In this document: positions 45,808-54,905 of the stretch, piece by piece
Layout: the number at the start of each line of letters is the position of its first letter
How positions within the stretch are numbered: the stretch's first letter is position 1
Assembly: GCA_964291485.2 (NCBI GenBank)
Contig: OZ220224.1
Coordinates: 1,922,001-1,986,000 of the forward strand
DNA: 64,000 nt
DNA from: Kistimonas sp964291485
GTDB taxonomy: Bacteria; Pseudomonadota; Gammaproteobacteria; Pseudomonadales; Endozoicomonadaceae
Direction: 5' to 3'
Position numbers and translations under genes: made by a program
Notes under the pieces: model-generated
Database searches by the model: none
What the model was told of the DNA's origin: nothing
What the model saw: only the letters and a program-made list of their open reading frames with translations

Positions 45808-46074
45808 CGATATTATCAACACTGTTATGTTTGAGCTTGCCTGAACTCGAAATCACCCCCTTTCGTGCAAGTAAAGGGGGCTACACTATAGACGATTTTA
45901 TCGTCAAATGATAAGCAAGTTAAAATCTTTATTGCAAAGAAAATATGTGCAGTAAGACTTAAAGATAGTTTTATCTTGCCGAGATTCGAATTTGTTTTTT
46001 CACTTAGATAAGTAGTCTTCAAAATTCGGTTATCTCATAATTCTCGTAATATTTATATTTGTAACCCAGCACTA

Positions 46075-47181
46075 ATGACGCACTTTCATCAAAAAACAGT
46101 TCTGATACTTTTTACAATAGTCATGATCAGTGGCTGTGCATCCCAAGCATCTAGACATAATATTGCTGGTACAACGTATGGCTGGTCAAAAAATGGAATC
46201 ACCGTATTGTCAGACATAGAGGTTAGCGGCCTTCAAGTAAGGCATGTGCGTACGCCTTCCAGTATATGTACCAGCGGATACGCAGATCATCTTGAGCTAA
46301 ATGGGCCTATTGGTCCTGATAGTACTTTCGTCATGGAGCAACTCCTAAAAAAAGTTGAAAAATGCATTGATAAAGAAACTAAAGTAGTTTATTCAACGCG
46401 TGTTTATATGAATTCTAATGGCGGATTATTAAAAGATGGGTATTCTCTAGGAAGAATTCTCAGAAATACTCAAGCTCAAACTGTTGTTTCAGGAGATCAG
46501 GTCTGTGCATCTGCATGTGCAGTCGCATTTCTAGGTGGGCGTTACAGAAATGTAGAGCACAATGGAGAATTATTTTTTCACTCTCCATATATAAAATATA
46601 TAGATGAAAATATTAAGTGCGCATCACGAAAAGAAAGTGGAGAATTAAATAAATATTATCATGAAATGCTGCCCGAAAATTACGCAAAAAGAGTTTTTAG
46701 TCGGACTATGGATTACTGCAGCGTCACAGAAGGATGGACTGTAAATAAAGATGCAGCAGAAATATTTCATATTTCTTCTGGTGATGAAGTATCCACTTCA
46801 CCAAAAAACAATGTAGAAATGGCAATTGAAGCAATAAAGAAGGAAATCCCAGAATGGAATGATGAAATGTATAGTCAAGCTATGGAATATGCTATAAAAA
46901 AAATGAGCTTCTCAGAGAATTTTGTTACTAGCTCTACTGATCCAGAATTTTTTATAAACATCGTATACAAGATGAGAGAAGAAGAGGATTATGAAAGGTA
47001 TATTCTCCCGACTATTCGCAAGTACAATATCAATGCATTGAAAGATGAAAAAATTCTTGAGGTGATTTTCAAAGAAGTAGATGCCAACACCAAATACTAC
47101 TACTTGGATAAAGAGACTTTTGATAAAGCTGTGCAAGAGGTGTTATCGGAAAAAATCATCCTTGAAAAGGTAAAAGTCTGA
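46075..47181 (+). CDS. Periplasmic lipoprotein with ClpP/crotonase-like fold (COG3904-like)
   Basis: The 368-aa product has a lipoprotein signal (lipobox ISGC, Cys about residue 21). Residues about 70-185 match the ClpP-like layout of COG3904 proteins: LNGPIGPDSTFVMEQLLKKV, YMNSNGGLLKDGYSLGRIL, and GDQVCASACAVAFLGGRYR, where Ser of CASAC is at the nucleophile position, then GELFFHSPY with a candidate active-site His. The C-terminal 120 residues are charged and helical. Base composition is strongly A+T-rich. It is probably a periplasmic hydrolase, which is an inference. Confidence 0.75.
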   Translation: MTHFHQKTVLILFTIVMISGCASQASRHNIAGTTYGWSKNGITVLSDIEVSGLQVRHVRTPSSICTSGYADHLELNGPIGPDSTFVMEQLLKKVEKCIDKETKVVYSTRVYMNSNGGLLKDGYSLGRILRNTQAQTVVSGDQVCASACAVAFLGGRYRNVEHNGELFFHSPYIKYIDENIKCASRKESGELNKYYHEMLPENYAKRVFSRTMDYCSVTEGWTVNKDAAEIFHISSGDEVSTSPKNNVEMAIEAIKKEIPEWNDEMYSQAMEYAIKKMSFSENFVTSSTDPEFFINIVYKMREEEDYERYILPTIRKYNINALKDEKILEVIFKEVDANTKYYYLDKETFDKAVQEVLSEKIILEKVKV

Positions 47182-47194
47182 ACTAAACCAGCTA

Positions 47195-47229
47195 AAAAAG
47201 GCCAGCTATGTTTTATAGCTGGCCTTTTT
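47195..47229. terminator. Strong bidirectional terminator
   Basis: AAAAAGGCCAGCTAT (47195-47209) pairs perfectly with ATAGCTGGCCTTTTT (47215-47229) around a 5-base loop. The flanking A and T runs make it a good terminator on both strands, between the convergent lipoprotein gene and the anti-sigma gene. Confidence 0.9.
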
Positions 47230-47230
47230 A

Positions 47231-47716
47231 TCACTTACTATCTTTCGCTGAAAACTCTGAAAATCTGCGATTAAATTCTATCAAAAGGGTTTCGGCTTTC
47301 TTAGTATCACCCTGCAATAGCAAGCCTGCAATAATACGCACCCATTCCTCCGGCGGTTGGTCTTCCAAAGAAACAACCTCCTCAGACGCTGCGTGTTGAT
47401 CTCCCATAAAGACCATCTCACTGGAAGAAAAGTCCGTGGTATCAGTCTGCCGAGTATTTGGCATAATGAGTACACCCAACATCAAGCCAGCAGCAAGCGA
47501 CAGTGGTACCTGCCAGAGTTCACGACGCCGGAAAAATCCGGGCTTTGATTGCGTGCCGTCAGATGTTACCCGTGAAGGACCAGAGCTCACCGCCCGACGA
47601 GCTTTTGCCTTGATTGCATTATCCAGGTGGTCCGGCGGGGCAATCATGGCTTCCTTGTAGAGTGGCGTAAGAGTCTCATCAAAAGCCTGCAGTTCACGTT
47701 CATTGGCGTCTGTCAT
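47231..47716 (-). CDS. Putative anti-sigma factor (single transmembrane)
   Basis: The 161-aa product has a cytoplasmic N-terminal part (MTDANERELQAFDETLTPLY), one transmembrane helix (WQVPLSLAAGLMLGVLIMP, residues about 68-88) and a periplasmic tail (PPEEWVRIIAGLLLQGDTKK, then AETLLIEFNRRFSEF). The ATG overlaps the ECF sigma stop (ATGA). Gene order and topology suggest a membrane anti-sigma or regulator, without a visible zinc-binding HxxxCxxC motif. Confidence 0.7.
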   Translation of the reverse strand: MTDANERELQAFDETLTPLYKEAMIAPPDHLDNAIKAKARRAVSSGPSRVTSDGTQSKPGFFRRRELWQVPLSLAAGLMLGVLIMPNTRQTDTTDFSSSEMVFMGDQHAASEEVVSLEDQPPEEWVRIIAGLLLQGDTKKAETLLIEFNRRFSEFSAKDSK

Positions 47717-48318
47717 GGCAACCACTCCTGCAAGAGCTGCTTCAATTTCTGAAGCGCATATTTGTTGCGGCTTTTAACCGTTTCCCGGCCAACGCCCTGG
47801 ATTTCAGCGACCTGTTCCAGAGTCAGGCGATTTTCTCGAGTCAGCATGAAGGCTTCACGCTGTTCAGGAGCCAGCAGGCCAATCGCTTCGTTAATTTTTT
47901 CCAGTAATCGTTTATGCCGGTACTGTTCATCTGGGTTGGTTGTATCGTCACATCTGAAACCGCTTAGTGGTGAGATACACTCTTCATCATCACTGTTACC
48001 GTCCAACGAAACCTGGCGCTTGTAGGCGGCGGAACGCGTATGATCCAGCCAGGCATTTTTGCCCATTGAGAAGAGATAACTGGAAAACTTGAACGGTGGA
48101 TCGCCAGCATGAATCCTCAGGACAAATTCATCCCGTTTCTCAATGATCTTTTCCCAGCAGTTGTGATAAATGTCATCTGCCAGCCCAGTATCACCGGTAG
48201 TTTTGACCATATAGTTGTAGAAGCTTTGCCGGTAACGTTCATAGAGAATGTCAAAAGCTGCTGCATCGCCATTGTTATAGCGCTCAATTAGCGCTTCATC
48301 CGCCATTATGTCAGACAT
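47713..48318 (-). CDS. ECF-type RNA polymerase sigma factor
   Basis: The 201-aa product has sigma region 2 (DAAAFDILYERYRQSFYNYM, then GLADDIYHNCWEKII, FKFSSYLFSMGKNAWLDHTR) and region 4 (GLLAPEQREAFMLTRENRLT, then LEQVAEIQGVGRETVKSRNK, YALQKLK). ATG 48318 has AGGAG nine bases upstream; the longer frame to 48345 has none. It is coupled to the next gene by ATGA. With the CHAT gene upstream it forms a probable regulon in which it controls its own unit. Confidence 0.9.
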   Translation of the reverse strand: MSDIMADEALIERYNNGDAAAFDILYERYRQSFYNYMVKTTGDTGLADDIYHNCWEKIIEKRDEFVLRIHAGDPPFKFSSYLFSMGKNAWLDHTRSAAYKRQVSLDGNSDDEECISPLSGFRCDDTTNPDEQYRHKRLLEKINEAIGLLAPEQREAFMLTRENRLTLEQVAEIQGVGRETVKSRNKYALQKLKQLLQEWLP

Positions 48319-48393
48319 CCAAGCGGGCTCCTGCGTAAATGCCATAAAGGACTGAGTAAGGCATGTTGTACGTCTTTCTAGTGGTAAACGTTG

Positions 48394-51300
48394 TTAGCGG
48401 TCCTGGCCAATGGCCACAAATGGTGCCCAGAACATGGGATGTGCGTGGAACAGGTTTTTGTCGTGATCACGCATGTCGTGTGCCGCCTGTCGTAAGGCTG
48501 CGGTAAGCCCCTGTTCAGGTGTCTTTTTCAGTTCTGCAAAGAGTTTCACCATCAAGGCTGTTGTCGCAGATTGTTCAGTAGACCAGTGTGAAACCAGCAG
48601 GCTTCTGGCACCGGCATAGAAAAATGCCGTACTAAGGCTTGCCAGCCCGTTGTCATCACCCAGCTCGCCAGTATTACATGCGGACAGAATGACACGGTCT
48701 GCGTCCAGTTTCAGGCCTGCAATCGTGCTGCTATCCAGTATGGCGGTTGAATAATCCCCATTAACTGGAGTCATAACCAACCCTGGCTCCGGCGTGCTTT
48801 CACCAGCCATCAGACCGTGAGTCGCAAATACCAGTGTTTCAAAGCGTGATAACGGCAACTGTTCCAGCTGGGCCAGCGTTGCGGCTTTCCCGACATAAAT
48901 ATAGTCATCTTCACCCAGAATCTGCCCGATTCGGCGTAGCTGCTGCTCTGTTTTTGGCAATGGAGCCAGACGACTCAGGCTTTCCTGCGTGCTATCACCC
49001 ATAAAGCTGAAGGATGTTTGAAACTTTTGTCGCATATCCTGCAGATGCTCTCCGGCCTCCGCAAGCGCCGTATTCCAACTTCCATTTGTTTCAACTGCTT
49101 GCATTATTGGATTGCCAAATCCTGCATAAGCAAGCCGTTTACTTTTATGTTCTGCCGTTTGGCTTGATGTCAACTGGGTATGGAGATTGCTCAAAGATGG
49201 CTGATAACTCATCAGATACTCGTTGCCAAGCCATGGCACTGAGCGATAGCGCACAAAATCCAGTGGCGATGAAATAGCCTTTTTAGGTAACTGCGTTGGC
49301 AAGATTTGAAACGGCAGCTTTGCCAGAGGACCATCTGGCAGCAGATAAAGTTTATTTTTGCCTTTCAGGTAAGGTTGCAACGGCTCAAAGGTATCCTGAT
49401 ACAACTGGTATGCAGGCCCCATTGCAAAGGGACGAATATCCATTGCTGAACGGATACCAGGTTGGTCCAGCGTTGCCCTGACCTGATTGATTCGTTGTTC
49501 CATGTCATCCAGGGAAATAGCGAGTTTGACGGTCTGAACGCTATTCCGGGTTATGATTACGGCCAAAGACTCATATTCCTCAACAAGCCACATAATGACG
49601 GCTTCATCCGGCCCAAGGTTTTGCATAACGGCATATGGATGTACTGGCGATGGTATTTGGGGCGCAGGAGCGTTCGGGTATTTTTGGACAATTGTTGCCT
49701 GAATCGTGCTGTATTCCTGAGCAAGGCTTTCAAACTCCTGCGAGAGTTTAATCACATTAGCTTGATTGTCTGGCTGGTCAGAGGTCAGTAATTGGCGCAT
49801 TTGTGCCTGCAGGCGCCGCTGTCGTTCACCAATAGCCAGCATGCGGTTGAGCTCGTTGCGATAAGGCTGGTTCGCTGCATCACGCTTGATTTTGCGTATA
49901 GCCAGAGAGTGCGCCTGCGGATTGAATTGCTGCAGCTGTGCGGCAAGAACGATCATGCTGTCCAGCCTGACTCGTTCATTGGGCTGATCGTATGGGCTGA
50001 ACTGGCCTTGCAACCGTTCCATTGTCGCGATAATGGTGTATAACGCCATTCGACAATTTTTTGATTGCCAAATATTGAGTCCCCGGCTGTTGGCAATCAG
50101 GAGCTGTGTAAGTATCTCATCGGCATACCCTAAGAGTGTTTGTGGCTCGTACAATTTGACCAGGTTGCCTGCATAAAGGCTTTCAAGGCCGCTGTAGCAC
50201 ACACCATAGTCCGCAATCGGTTTTGCGTAATTGGTAATGGCGTGATCAATCAATCTTCGTGCCTCATCCACTTGGCCATTGTTGAAATGCGCCAGTGCCA
50301 GAGTCGTCAATGGCTCCAGCATTGGTTGGCTCTCAGCAGGAAATGTCTCCAGATAAGTATTGACTCTGGCTTGAGCAAAACGAACCTGCTGATCTTTATC
50401 AGCGTTGGTGAGTTTACTGTGGCGGACCACGGCATCCTGGGCTGCACGGGCTATCGCCGGATCAAGCGTATAATTTTCATCTAGATATGGTTGAGCAATG
50501 TTATAGAGTTGAATGGCTTCGTCACGATAGCCCATTGTCTCAAAAGCACGCCCCGCTTCCCGGCTGACGGAAAGACGTGTTTCCCGATACAACTTGGTGT
50601 CGGGTAGCTGGTTAACCAGTTTCATCGCTTCTGCGATATACGCCAGCACTGTTGTTGCGGTTTCCGGTCTAAGCTCTGGCCTTGCCTTGGCTCTTTCCAT
50701 CAGAAGCTGGCCAAGGAGTATGAGACCTCTTGCCCTGTCATTGTTGTATAGTGGCTGATCTGCTGGCGCTATATCAGGTTTCAAGTCTTCAAGGTGGCCG
50801 AGGAGCTCAATGGCTTGCCTGCTTCGTCGGGTTTCGTTAAGAAGTGATGCATAACGATTAATGACCGATACTTTGATCAATGCATCGTCCGAACCAATCA
50901 TCGCCAACTGGTAGGCCCGCTCGGCCTGGGGATAGTTACCCATGTGGCTCCATGCTTCACCCAGTATAAAAAATAAACGGGCGGCATCTGCGCCCTGACG
51001 GGTGACATGAGCAGGAAGTTGTCTGGCTGTTTCGATAGCAGCTGCAGGGTTCTGTGCCATCAGCTGCAGAACCATGAGGCTGGCTGTTAACTCCAGGAGA
51101 GCCTTGTCCGCTGGCTTTGGCGTCGCCTGATATAATCGAAATCGCTCCTGTAGCAAACTCTGTGCAATCTGACCTTTGCCCATCATGCCAAGTGCCATCG
51201 CCATCCTGCTGTAGTTGGCTTCATCAATGTCAGCTACCAAGATTGAAGGATCAAGATTCTTCTCATATAGTGTGAATGATTCATTGAAATGTCCTTCCTT

Positions 51301-51420
51301 GAATAACACTTCTGCTCTTAATAGCGGCTCTGTGTCCTGTGGGCTATCTGCAGCATGACTGGTTGTTGAGACGATGAATAATAAGACGACAATGGCGTGA
51401 CGGCAGATGTTATACAGCAT
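48394..51420 (-). CDS. Secreted TPR-CHAT domain protein (caspase-like)
   Basis: The 1008-aa product has a signal peptide (MLYNICRHAIVVLLFIVSTT, then SHA), then about 550 residues of TPR-like helical repeats (GEAWSHMGNYPQAERAYQLA). The C-terminal CHAT domain (about 650-1008) has LYLLPDGPLAKLPFQILPTQ, catalytic His in LVFATHGLMAGE and Cys in VILSACNTGELGDD, then ARSLLVSHWSTEQSATTALM. Both dyad residues are present, so protease activity is plausible. I prefer ATG 51420 over the TTG at 51468 because it starts the signal peptide. Periplasmic location would be unusual for a defence-type CHAT protein. Confidence 0.88.
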   Translation of the reverse strand: MLYNICRHAIVVLLFIVSTTSHAADSPQDTEPLLRAEVLFKEGHFNESFTLYEKNLDPSILVADIDEANYSRMAMALGMMGKGQIAQSLLQERFRLYQATPKPADKALLELTASLMVLQLMAQNPAAAIETARQLPAHVTRQGADAARLFFILGEAWSHMGNYPQAERAYQLAMIGSDDALIKVSVINRYASLLNETRRSRQAIELLGHLEDLKPDIAPADQPLYNNDRARGLILLGQLLMERAKARPELRPETATTVLAYIAEAMKLVNQLPDTKLYRETRLSVSREAGRAFETMGYRDEAIQLYNIAQPYLDENYTLDPAIARAAQDAVVRHSKLTNADKDQQVRFAQARVNTYLETFPAESQPMLEPLTTLALAHFNNGQVDEARRLIDHAITNYAKPIADYGVCYSGLESLYAGNLVKLYEPQTLLGYADEILTQLLIANSRGLNIWQSKNCRMALYTIIATMERLQGQFSPYDQPNERVRLDSMIVLAAQLQQFNPQAHSLAIRKIKRDAANQPYRNELNRMLAIGERQRRLQAQMRQLLTSDQPDNQANVIKLSQEFESLAQEYSTIQATIVQKYPNAPAPQIPSPVHPYAVMQNLGPDEAVIMWLVEEYESLAVIITRNSVQTVKLAISLDDMEQRINQVRATLDQPGIRSAMDIRPFAMGPAYQLYQDTFEPLQPYLKGKNKLYLLPDGPLAKLPFQILPTQLPKKAISSPLDFVRYRSVPWLGNEYLMSYQPSLSNLHTQLTSSQTAEHKSKRLAYAGFGNPIMQAVETNGSWNTALAEAGEHLQDMRQKFQTSFSFMGDSTQESLSRLAPLPKTEQQLRRIGQILGEDDYIYVGKAATLAQLEQLPLSRFETLVFATHGLMAGESTPEPGLVMTPVNGDYSTAILDSSTIAGLKLDADRVILSACNTGELGDDNGLASLSTAFFYAGARSLLVSHWSTEQSATTALMVKLFAELKKTPEQGLTAALRQAAHDMRDHDKNLFHAHPMFWAPFVAIGQDR

Positions 51421-51492
51421 GAGTGAAAGGTAAGCGCTCAAGAGTGGTACACACCAAACATAGCGCAAGCGCCCACCCCCTAATATACGACC

Positions 51493-51717
51493 TTATACTT
51501 GCGTCTTCCCGGTGAGCAAATAGCTGCTTGCAGATGTAATACACAGACTCAAACCACCAACGACAGCCTGCACCAGTAATGCTTGCCAGAATGCCATTAC
51601 TCCATTTAACCAGCAGATGCCAAAGAAGATCAGTGATAAGGCGCTGAACAGAACACCTGCCCACTGGATAAGCCGAGCCAATCGATGAAAAACATTGTTA
51701 TTTTGAGTCATTACCAT
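51493..51717 (-). CDS. Small two-transmembrane protein
   Basis: The 74-aa product has two hydrophobic helices (LIQWAGVLFSALSLIFFGIC and ALLVQAVVGGLSLCITSASS). It lies 72 bp upstream of the CHAT gene on the same strand, so it is probably in the same unit. No family recognised; start may be the next Met at 51711. Confidence 0.55.
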   Translation of the reverse strand: MVMTQNNNVFHRLARLIQWAGVLFSALSLIFFGICWLNGVMAFWQALLVQAVVGGLSLCITSASSYLLTGKTQV

Positions 51718-52020
51718 GATCCGTAGAAGTGGTTGATGAGTGCCTGATGGCCTCCTTTCACTAGATAACGAATGAGATCCTTCTTTGGGGTTAATGGATG
51801 AGAAAATTTTTTAGCGTCTCATCTCATTCGTAACCTGAAAAAAGCACGGACCATAGCTACTGCGTTGATGGACACGTCAATTCAGAGTGGGGCCACCTCT
51901 TACATCAGAATCAGGTTGTCATAATGTGACAGTCTAAGTACAAGAAAATGTCGCAAAAAAACAAGTAGAAAACCTAGCTTTTCCCTTGTTCACGTCAATA
52001 GACATCAATTGAAAGTCTGA

Positions 52021-52188
52021 TTAAATACGCCGCCCTAAATATTCCGTAAAATATCGAGCTATTGAGGCCCATGCTCCGCCGATCACCAAACGATCGCGCC
52101 AGACCTTCGGGCGGTAGCGTGCGTGCAACATGAGAATTGGAGGGCGTATAATCCCCACGGCAAGATCATGAAAGACCTTGCCCTGCAA
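52021..52188 (-). CDS. Short frame or gene remnant, unrecognised
   Basis: A TTG-started minus frame of 55 aa reads LQGKVFHDLAVGIIRPPILM, then LHARYRPKVWRDRLVIGGAW, then ASIARYFTEYLGRRI. The amino-acid make-up is protein-like and the frame ends in a real TAA, so this may be a complete small gene or the C-terminal end of a lost larger one. The family is not recognised. Confidence 0.35.
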   Translation of the reverse strand: MQGKVFHDLAVGIIRPPILMLHARYRPKVWRDRLVIGGAWASIARYFTEYLGRRI

Positions 52189-52209
52189 GAACCTCTATGA
52201 TCTTGCCGT
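52157..52209. repeat. 13-bp perfect inverted repeat with nested palindrome
   Basis: ACGGCAAGATCAT (52157-52169) and ATGATCTTGCCGT (52197-52209) are exact inverses, separated by 27 bases that contain another palindrome, CTTGC-CCT-GCAAG. It overlaps the 5' part of the short minus frame. Confidence 0.6.
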
Positions 52210-52360
52210 CAAAGGGGCTGCAACTGAGCAAAGTCAAAACGCATGAAACTCCCTGCTATGACAGAGCTAAAGTCAAATTGTGATCTGCTGAAAACAGGTT
52301 AACCCTATCATTAATTTGTAGTTTTATACGTCCATAGACGAATAGTGGCCCACACCTGAT

Positions 52361-52630
52361 ATGAATGAGTTTGGTCTAATAGAACACCTCTCCAATCTTC
52401 AGGGTTTTCGCCAACAGTGGAAAGTTGAATATAAGCTGAGCGATATCTTGCTCCTCGTTGTCTGTGCCATGATAGGCGGCGCTAAAGGCTGGGCAGAAAT
52501 TGCTGATTTCGGCAAGCTTCGTTAATTCGGCTGAAAGCAATGGGTGGTTTCACATTCGGTATTCCATCACACGACACCATTTAGCATGGTGTCAGGCTGG
52601 TCAATCAAAAGCAGTTCTATAAACACTTTT
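52361..52630 (+). pseudogene. ISAs1-family transposase, 5' remnant
   Basis: ATG 52361 opens MNEFGLIEHLSNLQGFRQQW, then KVEYKLSDILLLVVCAMIGG, AKGWAEIADFGKLR and TAA at 52523-52525. This is the ISAs1 N-terminus (LLDHF..L.DPR...KV.YPLS.ILLL.VCAVI.GA..W.EI.DFG). After a +1 shift the homology resumes as RLKAMGGFTFGIPSHDTI, then a stop, then HGVRLVNQKQFYKHF. The DDE catalytic part is missing. It is a decayed insertion sequence. Confidence 0.85.
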
Positions 52631-52971
52631 CCTAGTAAATTTTGAACTTGCCACAAGGAAATATGTTCTGTTAATTTTCTCTTCAAAAACCATTCTAAAG
52701 CAGATTATTAATGAATTTATCATGTCATTGTTGCAGCTAATAAGGTCAATATTGGTTAAATCAGTGTTGAGCAATCTGAGCCTTATATTGACCCATGGTT
52801 TCAAGTAGAGCTTTTAGATGATGTTTATAAAAACAAGAAGTAAATTAAATAAAAAGTTGATGCAAAGCGAATAAGTAACAGGTTTTTATAAAAAAGACTA
52901 TTGAAGAGAATAAGTTTGGCAGAGATTGGTTTATTGGATTGTCAATATGATATTTTTATTAAGGTTTACAT

Positions 52972-53718
52972 ATGAAAAACTATTACGATATTCTGGGAAT
53001 CACTCCAGATGCTGATCAAGCTGTTATTAAAGCTGTTTACCGTGCATTATGCCAAAAATATCATCCTGACAGGTTTAAGGGAGATGGTGAATATGCTACA
53101 GAAAAAATGCATGTCATCAATGCAGCTTATGAGATTCTTTCAGATCCCATTAAGAGAAAAGCATATGATATGGAGTGGGGACATAGTGGTGATTATCAGT
53201 CTTCGCAAAATGAAAACACAGAATATGCAAACTATGACTCCTTAGAAAAAGAGTGGGAATATGCAATCAGTTATATTCCAGAACTGTCAAAAAGTTTTGA
53301 TTAACTCAAGAAGCTCTCGCAAACATTAGCTAGCAATTTTAGGGTGTATATAATTGAAGAGAAAAAATTCGGCGATCATGAGGAAGTTGCAGAAGCTCTA
53401 GAGGAGAACTACTTTAAAAAATATTTTGGAAGTAATCAAATAATCAGAAATGCAGCAAGAAGATTTATCTTAAATAATAACCGTTCCGCGGCATTAGAAT
53501 TAAATAAGGCTGTGACTTTTTTTGGTGATTCAATTGATGCGTTTGAGATAATACAAAAGATAGAAGAAAAATATGAAGTTGAAGAAAATAGTGAGACAGA
53601 ATCAAATAAATGTTCCGAGTCATCAGAAAGTCTCAGATATAATGATTTTCCTTTTTACTTAGGAGTGTCAATGTTTATTTTGATTTTCACCTCATTGGTA
53701 GCTGGGTTTTATAATTGA
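52972..53718 (+). pseudogene. J-domain protein split by an in-frame stop
   Basis: The first 110 codons give a J domain: YYDILGITPDADQAVIKAVY, then QKYHPDRFKGDGEYATEKMH (HPD at residues 31-33), then INAAYEILSDPIKRKAYD. TAA follows at 53302-53304. The same frame continues without shift (LKKLSQTLASNFRVYIIEEK) to 53718, adding a 137-residue part with EALEENYFKKYFGSNQIIRN and a C-terminal transmembrane helix (FYLGVSMFILIFTSLVAGFY). A whole protein of about 248 aa has thus been cut by one nonsense codon. Two polypeptides or stop readthrough are alternatives. It may still provide a soluble J domain to its neighbours. Confidence 0.8.
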
Positions 53719-54160
53719 CCTATAAAGTCAAGAGTCGTATCTCTAAATAAATATTAATCTCATGTTTCACCAATTCTAATGAATTTTTCATCACGTTTAT
53801 ACTTACAAAAAGCTTGGTTTTATTCAAATTACGTGTTGCTGTTTCAGTCAGAATTAGTGCTTTAGCGGTTTTCGTGTAATAACATGGATAGTTTCAGGCC
53901 CGACAGACAAGGGGGAGGGGGTACGTTTGTTCAAGCAACACTTGCTAATAGCCGAGCCAAAAAAACTATTGCATAAACGGCGGACTCATCGTAAACCACA
54001 ATAACAAAAATAACCGATAAACTATGCCTAAAAAACTGATACGCTGATAAAACCTAGGTCTGAGTGCTGGAGTGTATAGATAATCGTATTTTACTACATC
54101 TATTGGTTGGTGAGTTTTTTATGTTTTTGCCATTCACAGACAACATTTTTACTGATTTAC
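53719..54160. other. Gene-free A+T-rich gap
   Basis: No gene, repeat or clear site is visible between the split J-domain gene and the LprI-like gene. Confidence 0.5.
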
Positions 54161-54826
54161 ATGAAAAATTTATTATACATTTTTGTTTGTTTGTTATCAT
54201 TTACTATTAATTCATATGCCTACGGACAAAATAATAACGATATTAATCAGCTTGCTTCAGATGGATTTGAAGTTAAATTTATATCCATCCAAGACCCTTC
54301 GGTAATAGTGCTTAAATCAAAAAGCGGAAACCTGATAAAAACCAGCTATGATCCACGATACTTTGAACTACTTAATAGTTGGGAGGAAGAAAATGAAAAT
54401 AGAAAAACACATAGAAACTTGCTAATAATTTATACATCTGATCAGGGAATCATGCTAAAGGACCCAGCATCCCATATAGCAATCCCTCTTAATGGAGCAT
54501 TCTCACCACACCCTATAGACATGATCGGAGCAGCCTGTCGCAATCACGCTAGAACCACCATCGATTATAAAAGCTGTAAAGACATCACCCTGAAGGCTTG
54601 GGATAATGAACTTAACCGAGTCTATAATGCTCTGGGCGGCAGTAAAAACATTAAGCTCCGTGATGCACAGCGAGCGTGGATAAAATTCCGCGACCGGTCA
54701 GTTGATTTTCTCAATGAGGTGTATTCATCACGTCAAGGAACAATACATTACTTGTATTATATGGATGACGTGATCGACTTGACTCGAACACAAACATTTC
54801 GACTACTAAAAATCGTAAGCTATTAA
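54161..54826 (+). CDS. Exported LprI/DUF1311-like protein
   Basis: From ATG 54161 the 221-aa product has a signal peptide (MKNLLYIFVCLLSFTINSYA). The C-terminal 90 residues match the LprI (DUF1311) family: CKDITLKAWDNELNRVYNAL, then LRDAQRAWIKFRDRSVDFLN, then EVYSSRQGTIHYLYYMDDVI, DLTRTQTFRL. LprI-like domains bind lysozyme or lie in the periplasm. The middle part is unassigned. The frame is open to 54107, but without a signal. Confidence 0.75.
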   Translation: MKNLLYIFVCLLSFTINSYAYGQNNNDINQLASDGFEVKFISIQDPSVIVLKSKSGNLIKTSYDPRYFELLNSWEEENENRKTHRNLLIIYTSDQGIMLKDPASHIAIPLNGAFSPHPIDMIGAACRNHARTTIDYKSCKDITLKAWDNELNRVYNALGGSKNIKLRDAQRAWIKFRDRSVDFLNEVYSSRQGTIHYLYYMDDVIDLTRTQTFRLLKIVSY

Positions 54827-54905
54827 TTGTAATCTTTTTGCTAAATTCAATCTAATTAATTATTAAGGGTTTTTTTATGCTGGTCTTTTTTATAAGGGTG
54901 GTATT

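Larger units (their letters stand above)
51718..52971. other. 1.25-kb decayed region with inverted repeats and IS remnant
   Basis: No intact gene. It holds an inverted repeat ACGAATGAGAT (51768-51778) / ATCTCATTCGT (51821-51831), the possible small frame at 52021-52188, the hairpin at 52157-52209 and the ISAs1 remnant at 52361-52630. The last 340 bp, up to the J-domain gene, are A+T-rich with no gene seen. Confidence 0.5.
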
